Source: Xiphydria camelus
Taxonomy: Eukaryota; Arthropoda; Insecta; Hymenoptera; Xiphydriidae
Assembly: GCA_963678675.1 (NCBI GenBank)
Contig: OY783194.1
Coordinates: forward strand, 22,360,278-22,424,277
DNA length: 64,000 bases
Direction of reading: 5' to 3'
Part shown: positions 11,689 to 22,289 of the stretch, one piece after another
Position numbering within the stretch: position 1 is the first letter of the stretch
Layout of the letters: every line of letters begins with the position of its first letter
Notes under the pieces: generated by a model
Databases searched by the model: none
What the model saw: only the letters and a program-made list of their open reading frames with translations
What the model was told of the DNA's origin: nothing
Position numbers and translations under genes: made by a program

Positions 11689-12360
11689 TTAAAATTGGTC
11701 TACGAAGGCGGCCTTTAATCGGCTTACGCGGGTTTAAACGCGCTGAACCCTTCTGCTAATGAAACGGTACGATACAAGGGTTCTAATACAGGGTAGCGAG
11801 AGAATCTGAAAATCGCAGGGAAATCCACGAACTAAATTAAAAACTCGGAGAAATGTGCTGAAATTCGAAGATCAGTCCTGCACCATCGTAAAGCATACTG
11901 ACTTCATAATACTAACATTGACCCATGAGCCGTCTGATGATGAGTAGCGAGTAACACTCACTACTAACGGAGTAGTAACGGCGAGTAACGTTTATTATTA
12001 TTTTCACTCTTTTAGAACTGAATCAGGATTTTGTACTCAGACAATAAGTGAATATGCTTTTTACTCATTTCGATGACTGCAACTCTGAAATTCACGAATA
12101 TTTTATCTGGAAATTAGAAAATCTTAAGGGCAAATTTTTCTTGATAAGTACCTAAGGCCTCCCAAACCGCTTTGCGATTATCTTATTTCCTTGAAATGGG
12201 ATTATGAACACTGTGTATCTATACCCGTTTTACCAAATTATTGAAAATCGCGAAGCTGGAGCGACCTTTTGCAAATATGTAAGGTATTTCACGCTACTTC
12301 GACTAGCCAAAAAATAATTATATAAAAAAAAATCTAGGAATCAAATTGTAAGAGTGTAAC

Positions 12361-12773
12361 AATGGGCATGTTCACGATTTTTTTTTTGCTCATTCGTTAA
12401 TACTTTTTGTGCTTATTAATAAGATGTGTTTATTTTCTTTTTCTGAGCACTAATTTCTTTTTTTTTTTTAATATTTAAAGTTTGACTTCGATTCAAACGA
12501 AATCCTTAGTGATGTCATTAAAGCCATTGGCAAGGGCCCTAACCCGGGTTTATGAATGGTCGAGAATCTGTTGCCCGACTCTGATTGGTCAGTTAAAATG
12601 GCGGTGAAAGTGCGACGCTTTAAAACGAATGCCTTTTTTTAACATCTCAAAAATAATGGAAAAACATTTTTTTCATGACCCATTTTTTACCTACATTACT
12701 TTAATACCTACCCTCTAATCTTCCGATTCATGCACTTTAAACAGTTGTACAAAAAGTTGTGAACATGCCCATT
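12361..12773. mobile_element. 413 bp MITE with AATGGGCATGTTCAC ends, copy 1
   Basis: Inverted ends AATGGGCATGTTCACGA and TTGTGAACATGCCCATT enclose AT-rich sequence with TTGATTCAAACGAAATCC-like and ATGGCGGTGAAAGTGCGA segments. A second copy at 39010-39412 matches along its whole length with few differences, so the boundaries are secure. No convincing target duplication is seen in either copy. Confidence 0.85.
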
Positions 12774-13308
12774 CTACCAAATTGCATATTTTTTTATTTT
12801 CATTTTTCGAATTGAGGACTGAGCTCTATCGGTGGTATCTTTTTTTCTTTCTAATTTGACGAGCAAGAAGAAATTTGTTTACAAAGTTACATCATGGAAT
12901 TCTCAGTCGTTTGATACAGCGATTTTTCAATTTTCCCCTTTATAAAAATGTCGCATCTTTCGAATTACTGAGAGTATCATAACGAAACTGCGCAAAGTTT
13001 TCTTATTGTTTGTCCAATAAGAAGGAAAAAAGGAACCGCCGATAAGGTTCTGCTCTCGGTTTCCAAAAATAAAGATAGAAAGATACGATTACTCCATGAT
13101 TTATGAAAATCGATTTGTAACTAATTGGCGGAATTGATATACTCATATAACTCGATTTTTCAACATTTTTTGGAATGCATTCATTTTTCGAGTGGCTAAA
13201 ATTGCACGAAATGCCGCATACGTAGAGCAAACACGGCAAATGCGATTCGAATATCAGGAGTTCTAATATGAAAGATTCATGCGTCCGACGTTTCACGTGT
13301 CGCTTTAC
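12774..13308. other. AT-rich intron start, nothing recognised
   Basis: This lies directly downstream of the SCCPDH-like exon's donor. A reading frame on the minus strand (13003-13371) overlaps the exon in another frame and has no recognisable domain. Confidence 0.4.
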
Positions 13309-13480
13309 CAGAATCGGGAGCAAACTCCTTAACAACGGCCTCGAGAGCTTCCTTGCGGCGGCCCGCGACACCCCACTTCAGTCCTTTCAATTTAGTCAGG
13401 CGAGCCGCTTCCTTCACAGTATACTTCCCAGTGAAGCCCGTCGCGCCGTATATGATGAAGTCCAAGCGGTCCTCTGCCAT
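13309..13480 (-). CDS. Saccharopine dehydrogenase-like oxidoreductase, first coding exon
   Basis: The exon starts at ATG in the context TTTTAGAATGGCA and ends at TCTG before the donor GTAAAG, leaving one base of the next codon. It encodes 57 residues: MAEDRLDFIIYGATGFTGKY, then TVKEAARLTKLKGLKWGVAG and RRKEALEAVVKEFAPDS. YGATGFTGKY is the glycine-rich Rossmann NAD(P)-binding loop of the SCCPDH (trans-enoyl reductase-like) family, here in its usual position at the extreme N terminus. The rest of the protein (about 370 residues in the family) is not seen between here and position 1, so the remaining exons probably lie outside the window, across an intron longer than 13 kb. A retained exon of a decayed duplicate is the alternative. 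A mariner fragment begins about 95 bases upstream. Confidence 0.85.
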
Positions 13481-13574
13481 TCTAAAAGGCAAGCCATAAA
13501 AAACAATCTCATAAATACGAGGGTAGAGTGAAAAGTTTCCGGAATGACAATGAAAATGAAATAAATCTGATTCA

Positions 13575-14075
13575 AGTTAGATTTTATTTTTCAGTATAAT
13601 CCTCCCTCGAAGCTCAACACACTTGGTTAAACGTTTCTCCAGCTTCTCGATTCCCTACCTGAAATGGCTTTCTTCAAAGACCCCAAAATAATTGTTTTCG
13701 ACCTCGATCAAATCTTTATTCGACCGAAATTTTTTTCCACCAAGGAATGTTTTGAGTTTGGGAAATAGGTGAAAATCCGAGGGAACCAAATCCAGCAGAA
13801 TCCACCTTTCAGAAAGTTTTTTAAAGCCCAATTCGTCATGTAAAATATGAACTACACGTTCATAAGCGATGCCCATAGCGTCCTCAATGTCACGTACTTT
13901 TAATCGGCGATCTGCCAAAACTATTTCATGGATTTTATCCACAATTTCTAGCGTGGTAGCCGTTTTTAAACGTCCTGGATATCGTCCATCACTTGTGTAC
14001 GTGCAACCACGCTTGAATTTCGAAACCCAAAAACTTGCGGTGGAAAATGAAGATAATGAATCTCAGAACAACATT
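13575..14075 (-). pseudogene. mariner transposase, internally deleted
   Basis: The minus strand reads WVSKFKRGCTYTSDGRYPG, LKTATTLEIVDKIHEIVLAD and RRLKVRDIEDAMGIAYERVV, the helix-turn-helix N-terminal region of a mariner transposase, up to KKLSERW. It then jumps to LVPSDFHLFPKLKTFLGGKK and EESHFR, the C-terminal part around the third catalytic aspartate. A frameshift follows before the final LTKCVELRGR. The central catalytic region with the first two aspartates is missing. The remnant sits just upstream of the SCCPDH-like start codon. Confidence 0.85.
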
Positions 14076-14740
14076 TAGCCTCGATCTAGCCAACTGAACG
14101 AAAAATTGACAAAAATGGGTGCCTGCTACCGATATTCGGCACACTCAGCGCCGAGGAAACAGTTGCAGTTACTAGATAATTTTTGGCCAGACAGAACCGT
14201 CTAAATCACACAGCTGTGAAATACTAGCAATGCTCATCTTCGAAAAGCTATATCTCTCAAGCCCGTTCATCAATTTTATCCTACTAAATCTTGATTGAAA
14301 GTAAGGATCCCAAATTATATATAAAATTAGTTCCTTAATTTAAAATATCTTTTTTACTGAGAAATAAAGACCTTTTATTACAGTTACAAACTATACGCTG
14401 CTTCAGCCAATATTCAAGCACTGCAGCACTGTAAGACTTTCTTCCATTGAGAAGTCAAAGCTTGCTCACTCAGCGGAGTATCAGCTGAATTTACCCATTG
14501 ATTTATAATGCTATAAATACGACGCGTGAAGCTTAGAGGAAACTCCCGCAACACCCTTTCCTAATTGTACGTTTTTCTCAGAGCGTTTGCAGTCGCTATT
14601 CCTCGCATTTGTACCCTTGACAAACGACATCCCTGAAACGCGTATGGCGTGCGTATCAAAAAAGCGGCCTACTTACTTACACGGCAATTTGCAAAGGCCA
14701 ATCTGCAGGGTCTCTGTAGATTGTCGCGTGTGTAGTTTAA

Positions 14741-15412
14741 AGTAGTATGGTCACAAATCGATTTCCAAGATTTAAATATGAAATAATTATGTATGCAAGC
14801 TAATATCAATAGAAACCTCCTGGTGCAATTTGGGGTACATTGACCGTTTAGTATGTCTGATAAAAATTAATTTCCGAGTAGAAAATAACCCAGAGTCTTA
14901 TGGGCAAGACACGTTTGTTGGGGTTTGTATGTAAAATCCAAGATTAAAATATAAAAAATATACCAAAAACCGGGGGAAAAAAAAACAAAAATTTACATCC
15001 ATTGATGAAAATTATTGACCGTTTGATACTTTAGTTATAACTAATTTCTGCTTCTCGGTGTTCGGAAATAGCGCGTCGAGTAGATGCGGCAACGTCGCGT
15101 CAGTGGAGTGGGTTCAAGTGTGCATTTCAGATCTCGTTTTCCCCACGATACACTCAAACGTTTGAGTGTATCGTGGTTTTCTCTACTGGGCCACGAGCCC
15201 ATTGATAATATGCGTTGCCACACATAAAAAGACGCTAGTCAAGGAGGCACATTATTTGAATAATAAGTGAAAAATAATCAAAATAATCGACTAATTCTTA
15301 TGGTCATAAATTTTATAATTCGCAAAGAGAATTTTCAATTATACATCATAGTTTTTTGATGACTTTTTTTTACGGATATTCAACGATCACTTTGGAGAGT
15401 GACCATACTACT
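14741..15412. mobile_element. TTAA-flanked element, 670 bp family, copy 1
   Basis: Inverted ends AGTAGTATGGTCAC...GTGACCATACTACT lie between TTAA at 14737-14740 and TTAA at 15413-15416, as expected for piggyBac-type elements. The interior has the hairpin CGATACACTCAAACG/CGTTTGAGTGTATCG and no long reading frame. Copies 2 and 3 (37022-37691 and 60116-60765) run in the opposite orientation. Confidence 0.88.
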
Positions 15413-15416
15413 TTAA

Positions 15417-16918
15417 TTGGTCATATTTTGAAACCGCCTCCCTAAACTGGCTAGTTGGATGCTCAGTCGATCCAATCGTCCTGCTCCCCTCTCCAATTCC
15501 TTGCAAATCCTATGGGACCCCGCAGATTGGCCCCTGCAAATTGCCCTGTGAGTAGGCGGCTTCCCGATTTCTGTACAGATTGTCTCCTGCGGATTGGCCC
15601 TTGCGAATTGCCGTGTAAGTAGGCCGCTTAAAAAGAGCACAACCATCTGTAGCTCTCTCTCTCTCTCTCTCACATAAAACCTCCGCATCTAATGGCGCAT
15701 AAAACGTCTAATAAATTCTAAGCTTTGACGATACTTGTTCCTAACAGCATGTTTCTTATAGAATGATCGCAGTCGGCGTTCAATGCAGCTCTAGCCTCGA
15801 ATACACCCAAACGTGTACGGCATACATATTCGAATAGCGAAACCATCTATAGCTCTCTGTCAAGCAAAACCTCCGCATCCGACGACGCGCTGAAGGCGAT
15901 CGAGTCACGCGTATAGAGCGATGTCAAACCCCACTAAAATTTATAGCAACTTCGCCGATCAAAGAAAATGCCCGGCGCTTCGAAAATTGATGAGCAAAAA
16001 AAAGAGCAGGGTTATTTTTATCCAGCTGCAAGATTGTCGTCGATCGGAGGGCGTAAACCACGGCCTGAAGCGTCGATCGGCAGCGGAGGTGAGCAGATGA
16101 GACAGTTCACACGATTTTACCTCCTGCGTCGCGACGAGGTCGAACAATATCCAGTTCGAACGTCTTCGCGAGGCGGGGCGCGCCGTAATGTCGGTTTTTT
16201 TTACAGCAGCGCGGCGTAGCAACAAAGTTCGACGCGACAACAATGACGATACGAGCAGCGGAGTGCGGACGACGTGAATAAGGAAAGCATCGTCGCGAGT
16301 CGTGATATTACTCCGTATTTTCGCGGATGAATTTTAGTACGTTCTTCTTTTTCTATCCAGCTACGTGTTTTAACGTACCGCGAGCCGGTCTGTGGCAAAC
16401 AATCATGTCGAGGGAAAAATGTACGATTGCGAGGAGTTTTTCGATACTCACTTGAAAGAAATAGACCTTCGATCTCGAGTCTCTGTTGAATGCTAACGAT
16501 GCGACGCACTATAACGCGGAAAAGTGTGGGTTTATAGGCGAAGCCGTTGCGTGATTGCCGGTGGTTATTACGCTCTACTACGGTTTGACCTTGACCCTTT
16601 AAGCTAGCGCACACTGACTGCAAAATACAAATGTACCGCCACCTTGTGGAGCTTCGGAGAAGTTGCGAGAGGGAGAAGCTGTTGCAAAAGTTTGATAGAC
16701 TTGATACCTATACCTATATAGGAATATAATTTTTTGTAGAAATTTCGATCTCATTAAATCAAATTTAATCCACCTTCTCTGTATAGACTTTCAATCAAAT
16801 TGAATAATTTTCTATCAAAGTTTTCTAATAAAGATGCTCTAAACTTAAGCTCAACCTGTCACCTTATCTAAATAATCCTGGTTTCTCACCCTAGGATTCG
16901 AATCATCTTCATTTGTGT
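15417..16918. other. CpG-richer region with short duplications; possible promoter, no gene assigned
   Basis: Two direct copies of a 40-base phrase (GATTGGCCC.TGC.AATTGCC) at about 15530 and 15590, and an inverted relative at about 14657-14705, flank the TTAA element. The phrase AACCATCTRTAGCTCTCT recurs at 15640 and 15841, and a (CT) run is at 15654-15671. From 15950 to 16620 the sequence is rich in CpG and has long chance frames on both strands without recognisable domains. This could be a promoter or 5' UTR for the minus-strand SCCPDH-like gene, but nothing proves it. Confidence 0.35.
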
Positions 16919-17739
16919 TGTCGCGTCTGTAGTCAGACTTAACTTAAAATCCCTATTTCCGGAAATTACTAGATCTGTGGCGGCGCATTTAAACGCTTTG
17001 TATTAACGTTTAATCATCATTGTTCATTAGGAAGTAAGGTATAGATGAAACGTAGTAGAGAGAAAGAACGAGAACGTCGGGGACTGCGTGATAAGCTAAA
17101 TAAGTCGCGGGTCACAGTGGTTTCTATTCGCGAGATTATAAACGCCTTCATTGAATGATAGACAGGGGATCTAAGCCGCAAGCCACTGCGATCTCCGTTT
17201 ATAAATATAGTATTTCCTTTCGTGAACCGAAGACTGCGATCTCCGTTTATAAATATGGTATTTCCTTTCACGAACCGATAGGCCATAGTTTAGCTAGCGA
17301 GAACAGGTCCCCTTTCTTCGAGTCACGTAGGATGGGGGTCGACGCGTTCTTTCTTCGCACGTGGACGCGTGGTGCGTGGATTACATCATCGTGCGTAGAG
17401 GGAGAAAGTGGGAGTGGAGTCCTTGACTTCGCCTAGAGCCGAGTATTAGATTGGTTCCCCACCGTTGCCGAAAGGCGGGGACTTAGGATTTAAAAGGGTG
17501 CACTTTGCCGCTCGCGGGGCACTCAGATAAAGATTTATAACGCGACTTTATATTCGAAAATGTGCCAAAATATATTCGATTGGTGATCACCTCATTTCAA
17601 GAAAGAATAGTTTTCTTTCTACCTAAATAAAACTCTCCAGTTCCTGATCCGCCTCCTTTCAAGCAGAGTGGGTTAGCACTCCACGGGCACGGACCTGCCC
17701 CCTGGAATTGGACAAAGAAGACCAGCCCGGCACGCAACA
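16919..17739 (+). mobile_element. Solo LTR, family A, copy 1
   Basis: This 821 bp sequence begins TGTCGCGTCTG and ends GCACGCAACA (TG...CA), with GTGT on each side as a 4 bp target duplication. Inside are a TATA-like TTTAAAAGGG at about 17489, a CACTCAGATA initiator-like site at about 17520 and AATAAA at about 17625. These are the parts of an LTR promoter and polyadenylation region read on the plus strand. No internal retrotransposon coding region lies next to it, so it is a solo LTR. The 4 bp duplication suggests the Ty3/Gypsy group. Confidence 0.8.
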
Positions 17740-17756
17740 GTGTCGGACATATCCGA

Positions 17757-18726
17757 TGTCGCGTCTGCATCCAGACTTGACCTAAAATCCCCATAACTTT
17801 TGGAAGTTACTAGATTTTTGGCGGCGCATTCAAACTCTTGGTATTAACCTCTAATTATTGTCATTTTATTAAGCAAGTAAGGTATAGATGGATTGTAATA
17901 GAGAGAAAGATCGAGAACGTCGAAGACTGCGTGATAAGTTAAATAAGTCGCAGGCCACCGTGGTTTCTAATCGCGAGATTATAAACACCTTTATTGCGTG
18001 ATGGACAGGGGATCTGAGTCGCAAGCCGCTGCGAACTCCGTTTGTAAATATGATATCCCTTTTCGCGGACCGATAGGTCGTAGTTAATTTAGCTAGCAAG
18101 AACCGTTCTCCTTTTTTTGAGTCACGTAGGCGTGCGCGCATAAGATTTGTCATCGATACGCGCTTCGGATTGCGGGAGTTCGTGCGCGGTAGACCCACGG
18201 TCGATGAGGGCATGTTTTCTTCCGAGTGCGTGGGATTGTGCGCGCCAGAGTCAGGGTCGATGCGTACTACTTTCTTCGCACGTGGACGCGTGGAGCGTGG
18301 ATTAGATCATTGTGCGTAGACGGAGAAAGTGGGAGTAGAGTCCTTGACTACGACTAGCGTCGAGTATCAGATTGGTTCCCCACATTAGCGCTGAGTATTT
18401 GATTGGTTCCCCACATTAGCGCTGAGTATTTGATTGGTTCCCCGTTGTTACCGAGAGGCGGGGACTTTTGATTTAAAAGGATGCACTTTGCTGCTCGAGG
18501 GGCACTCAGATACCGATTTATAACGACAAATTATATTCCAACTATGTGTTAAAATATAATTCATTGGTGATCACCTAATTCTTGGATTAAGAGTTTTCAT
18601 TTCTCCACCTGCAATAAAACTCTTTATCTCGCGATCTCGCTCTTTTCGAGCAGAGTGGATCAGCACTCCACGGGCACGGACCTGCCCCCTACAAACGGAC
18701 CAAGAAGACCAGCCCGGCACGCAATA
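17757..18726 (+). mobile_element. Solo LTR, family A, copy 2
   Basis: A direct repeat of copy 1, starting TGTCGCGTCTGCATCC and ending GCACGCAATA (a decayed CA). It lies 17 bases after copy 1; the gap contains the palindrome TCGGACATATCCGA. Flanks CCGA/CGGA do not form a clean duplication. It is longer than copy 1, partly because the words GCGCTGAGTATTTGATTGG and GTTCCCCACATTA are repeated near 18360-18450. The two tandem LTRs have no coding region between them, so they are separate solo LTRs or a collapsed rearrangement. Confidence 0.75.
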
Positions 18727-18741
18727 CGGATATATCATGTA

Positions 18742-18955
18742 CACCCGAGAGCACGTAATCTGTCGCTGGTGACTTTTTTTAAACGTTATTTTTAAACGTA
18801 CTCTAACCAATGAACAATTAATTCTTATGCGCTCATTAGCTACGGTGGCGTCTACTCTCATTAATGAAAGCATGAGGATTATTAATCATTGGTTAGTACG
18901 TTTAAAAATAACGTTTAAAAAAAGTCACCAGCGACAGATTCCGTGTCCCCGGGTG
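18742..18955. mobile_element. TA-flanked palindromic MITE, copy 1
   Basis: 214 bp with inverted ends CACCCGAGAGCACG / CGTGTCCCCGGGTG between TA dinucleotides (18740-18741 and 18956-18957). The arms contain GTGACTTTTTTTAAACG and TTTAAACGTAC. TA target sites suggest Tc1/mariner-type mobilisation. Copies 2 and 3 lie at 23566 and 23842. Confidence 0.85.
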
Positions 18956-18974
18956 TACCTACAGCCTTCGTCAT

Positions 18975-19148
18975 GGCCAGCACACACAAAATTCCGTAAG
19001 GCCGTAAGACGTAAGCGTAAGCGAATAAACCAATCAGGATCAAGTATTCCGTTGTCCGTAACCCCACCACAACGGAATACTTGATCCTGATTGGTTTATT
19101 CGCTTACGCTTACGTCTTACGGCCTTACGGAATTTTGTGTGTGATGGC
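18975..19148. repeat. Palindromic MITE with GGCCA..CACAC ends
   Basis: Arms of about 80 bases (ACACACAAAATTCCGTAAGG on the left; the reverse complement ends at 19140) pair almost perfectly around a short loop near 19060. Termini GGCCAGCACACAC / GTGTGTGATGGCC relate it to the element at 27909-28054. Confidence 0.8.
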
Positions 19149-19520
19149 CTTCAGACATCATTTTAAGGAGTTTGGTGGGATTGTAATCGGGGGTGAGGTG
19201 CAAAGGAAATCTATTGTTCTCCTGCAAGTTTTCAATTCCTGAAACTGAAAACTTGAAAAATTTACAAAAAATAATAAGTACGAATGGAAAAACTGTTTTT
19301 CACGTCTATTTCACTTTCAATTAATTTTTTTTATAATTTAGAATAGAATTTAGAAAATGTATAATTATGTAAAAATGCTCTCTAATTTATGAAAAAATAT
19401 CAAAAATCCGTCGGAAAACTGGCAATAATAGGGAGTTTTTGAGCTCCTTAATTTTAGAACGTTAAACGTAAAACGTTATGTTGAGCATGCGCAGTGGCTT
19501 CATAATAACTGATTACGCTA
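19149..19520. other. AT-rich spacer left of the Harbinger element
   Basis: No gene or repeat boundary is seen. A short direct word, TTAAACGTAAAACGTTA, is near 19460. Confidence 0.4.
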
Positions 19521-19540
19521 TTAAGTGGCCCGGAGACGGT

Positions 19541-19735
19541 CAATAATATTGTCAATAATATTGTCAATGGGCATCAAATTGATCGTGTACGAAGCGATTG
19601 ATGCCATTGTCAATCGATGGACGGACATTGATAGGAAATTTGATTGAAGCACATTGACGGGGACCATTGACGCATCCCAATTGATCGTGTAATCGATAAA
19701 TTGTCAATCGTTCGGGCAGTTGCACCAGACGGCCA
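19541..19735. repeat. Harbinger left subterminal repeat array
   Basis: Behind the left terminal repeat, short words recur many times in both orientations: GTCAATAATATT twice in tandem, then ATTGATCGTG, ATTGATGCC, ATTGTCAAT, ATTGACGG and others, at roughly 10-25 base spacing. Such clusters are the usual place for transposase or MADF-protein binding sites in Harbinger elements; that role is inferred. Confidence 0.7.
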
Positions 19736-19739
19736 CGCG

Positions 19740-21687
19740 ATGGCGGATACGCCGCAGAGCTCCGTGGAACTCGAAAACTTAGGAGATAGAGATTTTGTAT
19801 TACTTTTAATTGCTTTGTACCGCGATCAACCGGAGTTGTGGCGAGTAAAATCGAAGGATTATTTAAACAAGAATAAGAAAAGCATTGCTTTAAAAAAAAT
19901 TCTAACTGCTCTACAACAGTATAAACCAAATTATACGGAGGATAATTTGAAAAAAAAAATAAATATCCTGCGAACCAACTTCAATAAAGAGTACCAGAAA
20001 ATTGATCAAAAAAAGCGATCAGGTGCATCTAGTGATGACATTCCGGAGCCTGCATTATGGTACTATAACGATCTACTTTTTATAAAAGATCAAGTGGAGA
20101 TAGCAGATACTGAAAGTTCAGAGGTAAGTAAAAAACTATTTCGTTTAGTTTAAATATTTCTTTATTTCACTACATTAGGAAGGTTAGGTACTTTTTATTT
20201 GTTAGTCTAATTTACAATTTCAAGCAATTTTCTTGCCATGGCACTGAACCTACAGTATTGAAATAATCACAAAAATTATCTCTAACTTGCTTAGCTTCAA
20301 CCGCTGAATTACCCCTCATTCTTTGAAGATCAGTTAACAGTTCTGTTCCCTGTCTCCATGGACCTACTTCAATTGTTCCAGAAGCTGTATTTTCATAATC
20401 AACATCATTGCGCTGAATGTAATTTGTATTATTTCTAGTTGACAAGTAGTTGTGTAAATAACAGCAAGCCATTACTATCTTTCGAGCCTTATCTGGTGCG
20501 AATTTGATGTTTTTTGAAAAATCTTAAACCTTGCTGTTAAAATACCAAACGCGTTTTCAACGATTCTACGCGCACGAGATAATCTATAGTTGAAAATGCG
20601 TTTTTCATTTGTCAGGCAAGATCTATTGTAGGGCTTCATAAAATTTGGCATTAGCTGGAAGGCTTCATCACCAATGAACACATAAGGATACTTCTTATCT
20701 GTTCCTGGTAATTCGCGTGGATCAGGAATATTGAGTTGGTTTTGAGACATTTTTTCCCAAAATAGTGTGTTCTTCAGAACGCCTCCATCTGATACCCGTC
20801 CATTGGCTCCAACATCAATCATGAGGAATTGATAATTCGCATTAACAATAGCCATAAGCACGATACTAAAAGTTCCCTTATAGTTGTAATAGTAAGAACC
20901 AGAGTTCGAGGGCTTTTGTATGGCCACATGTTTGCCATCTGCGCTTCCTATACAGTTATGGAAGTTCCACCTTTCTTCAAACTCTTGCGCCACTTCTTTC
21001 CATCCTTGTGCATTTTTTGGAATCTGAAATAAAAAAATATTGTTATTCACATTTTTCACTTCACTTTTTTTATAAACTTCTTCAATCTTGTATGCTATTA
21101 TTTTTATGTTTTCTTTACAGCAACCATTGGTTCAAGACTGCCAAGAGCCCCGGGCGGCATCTGTCAAGACTGTGCCCCCTAAGAGAAAAAAACCAGCACC
21201 TGAATCATCAACAGATGAACTCGTGGGGTTAGCTACAGCGTATTTTTAAAAACCATCGGACACTGAAGCGGACATACTAGCTAAGGGATGGGCTATAAAA
21301 TTGAACAGATTAGCCCCAGACCAACGACGGTATGCTGAGAAAATCATTAACGATACCCTGTTTGAAGGTGAAATGGGTGCGTTAACAAGGAACGGAGTGC
21401 GTTTTTTACCATCATCGCAAACCCCATCATGTTTGTGTTCAACTTCGCCTGCACCGAACAGCTCACCGTCCCGTACACCTGAACGCTCTTTCCAAAAGGT
21501 CTTACTTTCACCATTTCCGCTTAACTCTTCTCAAACACAGAAACAAAGCTATCGCAAACAAGAAAGTCATCGCGATTCTTTCAGTACCTCCAACGTCGCC
21601 AGTGCCTCTCCTAGTTTTCTGACTGAAGACACTGAAGAACAAACTGCAGCAAACTACTTGATGGCATTCAATTCTTTACATAAATAA
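19740..21687 (+). pseudogene. Harbinger-associated MADF (Myb/SANT-like) protein, one nonsense codon
   Basis: Exon 1 is 19740-20123: ATG (MADTPQSSVELENLGDRDF) to GAG before GTAAGT, 128 codons. It contains a MADF domain at about residues 20-110, with LIALYRDQPELWRVKSKDYL and ALKKILTALQQ as its landmarks. Exon 2 is 21121-21687, after TTCTTTACAG. It encodes a Ser/Pro-rich tail that is open except for TAA at 21247-21249 (TAYF-stop-KPSD). In PIF/Harbinger elements this second protein usually helps bring the transposase to the element ends. The intron contains the transposase's exon 2 on the other strand. Confidence 0.88.
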
Positions 21688-22191
21688 TTAATCCTTTTAA
21701 GTTCATTTGTTAATTATGCTATTTTAAGATAAACGTCCTATAAATAAACTTACCTGAATGTAATCTCTTAATTTCTGGATTATAGCCTCGCATGTTTCCA
21801 TTATGATTATCTCCAACGTTCGTGGAGCAATGGCACAGGTAAACTTTAAATCTTCCATATCCATGCCAGAGGCAAGGTATCTCAATGTTACAGACAGTCT
21901 CTGACTAGCAGGAATTGCAAGACGCATTACAGTATCTTGTTTTTCGATGTCTGGCCGAATTAATGCTAATAATGTATCAAAACTGTTGTCATCCATTCGG
22001 AGAAAATTCTTATAATCATCTGGTTCACTAATTCGCAGAAGTTGTAGTAAATGTTCATGGGTAAAACGGCTTCTCAGTTTATACCACTCTTTCGACCAGC
22101 GTCTCCTCCTCTTCTCTTTCGTCTTGGCTTTTTTTTGGCTGCAAACAGCCAAAGTTAAGGCTAAAAAGGCCAAATCTGTATCTGACACCAT
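20212..22191 (-). pseudogene. Harbinger transposase (two exons, one frameshift)
   Basis: Exon 1 is 22191-21754: ATG (MVSDTDLAFLAL) to CAG before GTAAGT, 146 codons. It has the RRWSKEWYKLRSRFTHEHLL helical N terminus and a DNSFDTLLALIRPDI segment. Exon 2 starts at 21023 after TTTATTTCAG with IPKNAQGWKEVAQEF. The DDE triad is visible: D in SADGKHVAI, D in PYVFIGDEAF and E in RRIVENAFGIL. The frame then slips by one base in an A run near 20525-20545 and resumes in another frame as MACCYLHNYLSTRNN..., ending QENCLKL-stop at 20212. Apart from that slip the protein looks complete. The MADF gene's second exon lies inside its intron. Confidence 0.9.
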
Positions 22192-22289
22192 TACTCGCGA
22201 GAAACTCACTGCCACTAATAAAACCTAACCAATAAAAGATTCGACTCGACTCGCAAGAAATTCACAGCCACTGATGAAATATTGACGTG

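Larger units (their letters stand above)
8182..12139. mobile_element. Foldback element 2 with arms of about 1.5-1.75 kb
   Basis: The outer ends AAAAATTTGCCCTTAAGAT (8182 rightward; 12139 leftward) are inverted copies. Pairing continues, with insertions and deletions, to about 9930 on the left and 10592 on the right. Only about 660 bp in the middle are unique, and these hold the 5' part of a decayed gene whose 3' end lies within both arms. The right arm carries a younger 118 bp insertion that the left arm lacks. I find no clean target duplication. It resembles a DNA transposon with very long inverted ends; the superfamily is not identified. Confidence 0.78.

Noticed and set aside
16201..16623. 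140-codon minus-strand frame
   Set aside because: CpG-rich sequence with an equally open opposite strand, and no domain; could be 5' UTR but is not supported as coding.
17869..18213. 114-codon frame conserved with 22939-23283
   Set aside because: The conservation follows from both being copies of one LTR; the third copy lacks it, and the frame crosses the LTR promoter region.
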